From: an uncultured Bacteroidales bacterium
GTDB taxonomy: Bacteria > Bacteroidota > Bacteroidia > Bacteroidales > UBA932
Assembly: GCA_944323785.1 (NCBI GenBank)
Contig: CALUTU010000012.1
Coordinates: 1-64,000 of the forward strand
Direction: 5' to 3'
Length of the DNA stretch: 64,000 nucleotides
Below, piece by piece: positions 61,629-64,000 of the stretch. Below the pieces are notes generated by a model, which worked only from the letters and a program-made list of their open reading frames with translations, did no database searches and was not told the DNA's origin. Every line of letters begins with the position of its first letter. Positions within the stretch are counted from its first letter, which is position 1. The translations under genes were made by a program, and so were the position numbers.

Positions 61629-64000
61629 TTATTCAGCGGCGGGAGTCATCAGGGACTCGGTAGCAGCCTTGAGCTGGGCGTCGAAGCCGTTGATGACATC
61701 AGCAGGCTCGTTGTAGATGAGGATATCGGGCTCAAGCTCGACATTCTCCATATACTCCTCTTTCTGGATGTCCCAGCAGCCTACCTGAGGGATACCGAAG
61801 ATAATGGTCGGGTCTATCTGGCTCTCCCACCATACGGCTGTCATAGTACCGGGTACAGGAGCACCGACGAGCTTGCCGACACCGAGACGCTGATATACCC
61901 AAGGAGTTCCATGAGCGTTGCTGTAGTTGTCCTCGCACACCAGCATGCATGAGGGCTTGTTCCACTTGTTAAAAGGATCGCTGCCTATATACTGGCCACG
62001 CGGCTTGAACTGCTGGTACTCCTTGCCTGAGAGCAGTGTAACCACATCGTCATGGAGCCATCCGCCGCCGTTGTGACGTGTATCCACTACAACAGCGTCA
62101 CAATGACGGAAACGTCCGAGCAACTCACTGTAGAGAGTTCTGAAACTGGGACTGTCCATTCCCTCGATATGCACGTAACCTATCTTTCCGCCTGAGATGG
62201 AGTCCACGATATCGCGGTTGCGCTCCACCCAGCGCTGATACAGTATGCCGCTCTCGGATGACAGACCCTTGACCACTACGTCAAAACGCTTAGAGGTCTC
62301 AGGGTCATAGATGCTGAGACGTATCTTCTTGCCGGCCTTGCCCTCAAGCAGAGGGAAATAGTCCTGGCCGGCAAGAACGGCCTCACCGTCAATCTTCTCG
62401 ATGATGCAGCCAGGCTTGACATCCGAAGGCACCAGTGTCAGAGGGCTTCTCTTGATTATCTCCTTAATCCTCAAGCCGTCACCGGTATAGGTATCATCAT
62501 AGAACACTCCAAGATAGGCTGTAGGATAGGCCGCTCCGCCGCCGTAGTATCTGGCACCGGTATGGGAGGCATTAAGCTCTCCGAGCATCTCACCGAGCAC
62601 GTCCGCGAAATCGAAATTGTTGGTAACATAAGGCAGGAACTTCTCATACTCTGCCTTGTAGCCGTCCCAGTCTATTCCGTGGATATCAGGATCGTAGAAT
62701 TTCTCCTTGACCTGTCTCCAGGCGTGGTCAAATATGTACTCCCGCTCAGCATACGGCCTGTACTCGAAGATTCCCTCCATCTCGACAGGAGTGATCTGGC
62801 CGCTGTTCACATCGATCTTCTTGATGGAACCGGTATTCATAAAGATACTGCTGCCGTCGTCGGATAGAATCAGGGAACCGTAGCCGACACCCTTGGCCAG
62901 AATCTTGGTCTCATCCTCCTTGAGGTCATGCACCCAAAGGTCCATGCCGCCTTCGAACGAGGTGATATAATAAAGCTTGTCGCCATCTTTGCTCAGAACG
63001 GCGTCACCAAGATTGGACGAGTTGACTGTCAGGCGCATAACCCTGTACTCGGCATTGTCCAGATCCAGAACGATGGTCTCGGCATCCTCCTTGTCCGCGT
63101 CTTTCCTGTCCTTCTTATTCTTCTTTTCTTTCTTGTCCCCGTCCTTCTCCTTATCGGCATCCTCTTTCAGCTTCTGCTCCTCCTCATAGAGAGCCAGCTC
63201 CTCCTCATCCATACGGAACTTCTCGTATGCCTCCAGGTCGAAGAACATGATGTAGACATCCTGCTCGGCTCCCCAACTGCCATGGCTGCGGTAACCGGCC
63301 CTGTCGCTGAACCATATCATGGCCTTGCCGTCCAGTACCCATTTGGCATTGCCGTCAGTATAGCCGCTCTTGGTCAGATTGAACATCTCTCCGTTGCCGG
63401 AAGCGTTGATGAGTGCCACGTCCATATTGTTCCATCCGCCTACGAAGATACAGTTGGATAGTATCCACTTGCCGTCAGGCGACCACTGGTACCACTGGTC
63501 ACCGTCCTGATAGGAGTACTGGTACTTGCCGTCCATGACAGTCCGCACCTCCTTGGTGTCCAGATTGATGACGCGGATAGCGGTCCTGTTCTCCAGGAAA
63601 GCGATCTCCTTGCCGTCCGGCCTGAAAAGGGGCTGGAATGATACTTTGTCCGAATTGGTCACGCACTCCTCCTTTACCTCCGTGCTGTAAGGAAACATCT
63701 TCTCGTCTTCATTGACTATAGACGCCATGTAGACCTGCCAAAGGCCATCACGCTCGGAAGAGTAGATAAGCGAACGTCCGTCAGGGGCGAAATCCAGGTC
63801 GCGCTCCTGCTCTGGAGTGTTGGTAATCCTTCTGGTCGTGGCATAGTCAGTCATGGTCACGTACACATCTCCACGGTAGATGAATGCCACCTGCTTGCCG
63901 TCCTTGCTCACAGCTATCTCGGTTGCATATCTCACCGGAGTCTTGATAAGGTCGCGGTCCTGTTTGTCAGATACAATGCTGATGCTGACTTTCTGAGGCT
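61629..64000 (-). CDS. Tricorn-like S41 protease with WD40/PD40 propeller (5' partial)
   Basis: At least 790 residues; the frame is open to the window edge, so the N-terminus is missing. N-terminal part: PD40-type propeller repeats (NTPEQERDLDFAPDGRSLIYSSERD; QWSPDGKWILSN). A very charged Glu/Lys/Asp linker covers about 62.99-63.2 kb. Then a second propeller, a PDZ domain (LVPSDVKPGCIIEKIDGEAV), and a C-terminal S41 protease domain with NGGGWLHDD and the probable Ser nucleophile in CEDNYSNAHGT. In Bacteroidetes such proteins are periplasmic or secreted peptidases. It ends before a hairpin. Confidence 0.92.
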   Translation of the reverse strand, partial: PQKVSISIVSDKQDRDLIKTPVRYATEIAVSKDGKQVAFIYRGDVYVTMTDYATTRRITNTPEQERDLDFAPDGRSLIYSSERDGLWQVYMASIVNEDEKMFPYSTEVKEECVTNSDKVSFQPLFRPDGKEIAFLENRTAIRVINLDTKEVRTVMDGKYQYSYQDGDQWYQWSPDGKWILSNCIFVGGWNNMDVALINASGNGEMFNLTKSGYTDGNAKWVLDGKAMIWFSDRAGYRSHGSWGAEQDVYIMFFDLEAYEKFRMDEEELALYEEEQKLKEDADKEKDGDKKEKKNKKDRKDADKEDAETIVLDLDNAEYRVMRLTVNSSNLGDAVLSKDGDKLYYITSFEGGMDLWVHDLKEDETKILAKGVGYGSLILSDDGSSIFMNTGSIKKIDVNSGQITPVEMEGIFEYRPYAEREYIFDHAWRQVKEKFYDPDIHGIDWDGYKAEYEKFLPYVTNNFDFADVLGEMLGELNASHTGARYYGGGAAYPTAYLGVFYDDTYTGDGLRIKEIIKRSPLTLVPSDVKPGCIIEKIDGEAVLAGQDYFPLLEGKAGKKIRLSIYDPETSKRFDVVVKGLSSESGILYQRWVERNRDIVDSISGGKIGYVHIEGMDSPSFRTLYSELLGRFRHCDAVVVDTRHNGGGWLHDDVVTLLSGKEYQQFKPRGQYIGSDPFNKWNKPSCMLVCEDNYSNAHGTPWVYQRLGVGKLVGAPVPGTMTAVWWESQIDPTIIFGIPQVGCWDIQKEEYMENVELEPDILIYNEPADVINGFDAQLKAATESLMTPAAE

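Overview
The window reads as chromosomal DNA of a member of the Bacteroidales, probably a gut or rumen relative of Rikenellaceae/Alistipes; the genus cannot be fixed from sequence alone. The evidence is the promoter style (TTG, 19 bases, TAnnTTTG, almost no Shine-Dalgarno sequences), lipoproteins with an S/G-C lipobox, many Bacteroidetes-specific families (DUF6029, DUF4837, Omp28-related, BACON-like domains, a TonB receptor with a carboxypeptidase-regulatory-like N-terminus), a pyruvate:ferredoxin oxidoreductase suited to anaerobic life, and a moderately high GC content. Gene density is high and nearly everything is ordinary core or niche metabolism; no CRISPR array, prophage, integrase or transposase gene was seen.

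Layout. 1-746: two-subunit chromate-type transporter. 844-6720: four-gene galactan unit (GH53 endo-galactanase lipoprotein, GH2 beta-galactosidase, galactokinase, aldose 1-epimerase). 6721-7126: the only long gap, filled with unusual inverted repeats in front of a DUF3667 membrane gene whose 5' end looks damaged. 7959-9851: SDR oxidoreductase plus a double VOC-domain protein. 9951-21348: housekeeping block (rpsP, rimM, an inverted phosphohexomutase-def-ruvX block, M23 peptidase, dxr, rseP, DUF4837, two tRNA-Glu genes flanking gltX, rpsT, radC, upp). 21345-27353: rpoN, a glycine/ornithine-lipid acyltransferase pair, a SPOR protein and a small lipoprotein, miaB, OsmC. 27380-31106: a four-gene unit with a patatin-like lipase and three exported proteins of unknown role. 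31202-36311: DUF308 membrane protein, tRNA-Arg, fabD, pyruvate:ferredoxin oxidoreductase. 36400-40865: four glycosyltransferase genes, including a fusion and a tandem paralog. 40928-48047: an exported propeller-like lipoprotein, then an envelope redox operon (DsbD, Omp28-like lipoprotein, TlpA-like thioredoxin, DUF6029 barrel). 48211-56129: one tightly packed minus-strand run joining histidine degradation (hutH, hutI, ftcD-fchA fusion) to fatty-acid elongation (fabH, fabF, fabZ, fabG). 56306-61456: TonB receptor, beta-helix lipoprotein and metallophosphoesterase, preceded by 11-bp-phased heptamer repeats. 61629-64000: tricorn-like S41 protease, cut by the window edge.

How the genes work together. 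Galactan is cut by the GH53 and GH2 enzymes and the galactose is epimerised and phosphorylated by GalM and GalK. The Hut enzymes (urocanase not seen) end in FTCD, which feeds one-carbon units to tetrahydrofolate. FabD, FabH, FabF, FabZ and FabG supply acyl-ACP chains that can also serve the lipid acyltransferases. DsbD can pass reductant across the inner membrane to the thioredoxin-like proteins downstream.

The most unusual structure I can see is not a large new gene system but: the 106-bp element with perfect 25-bp inverted arms and nearby repeats at 6754-7048; the phased TGTAACG sites at 61503-61553; the gltX gene between duplicated tRNA-Glu units; and the hut-fab gene run.
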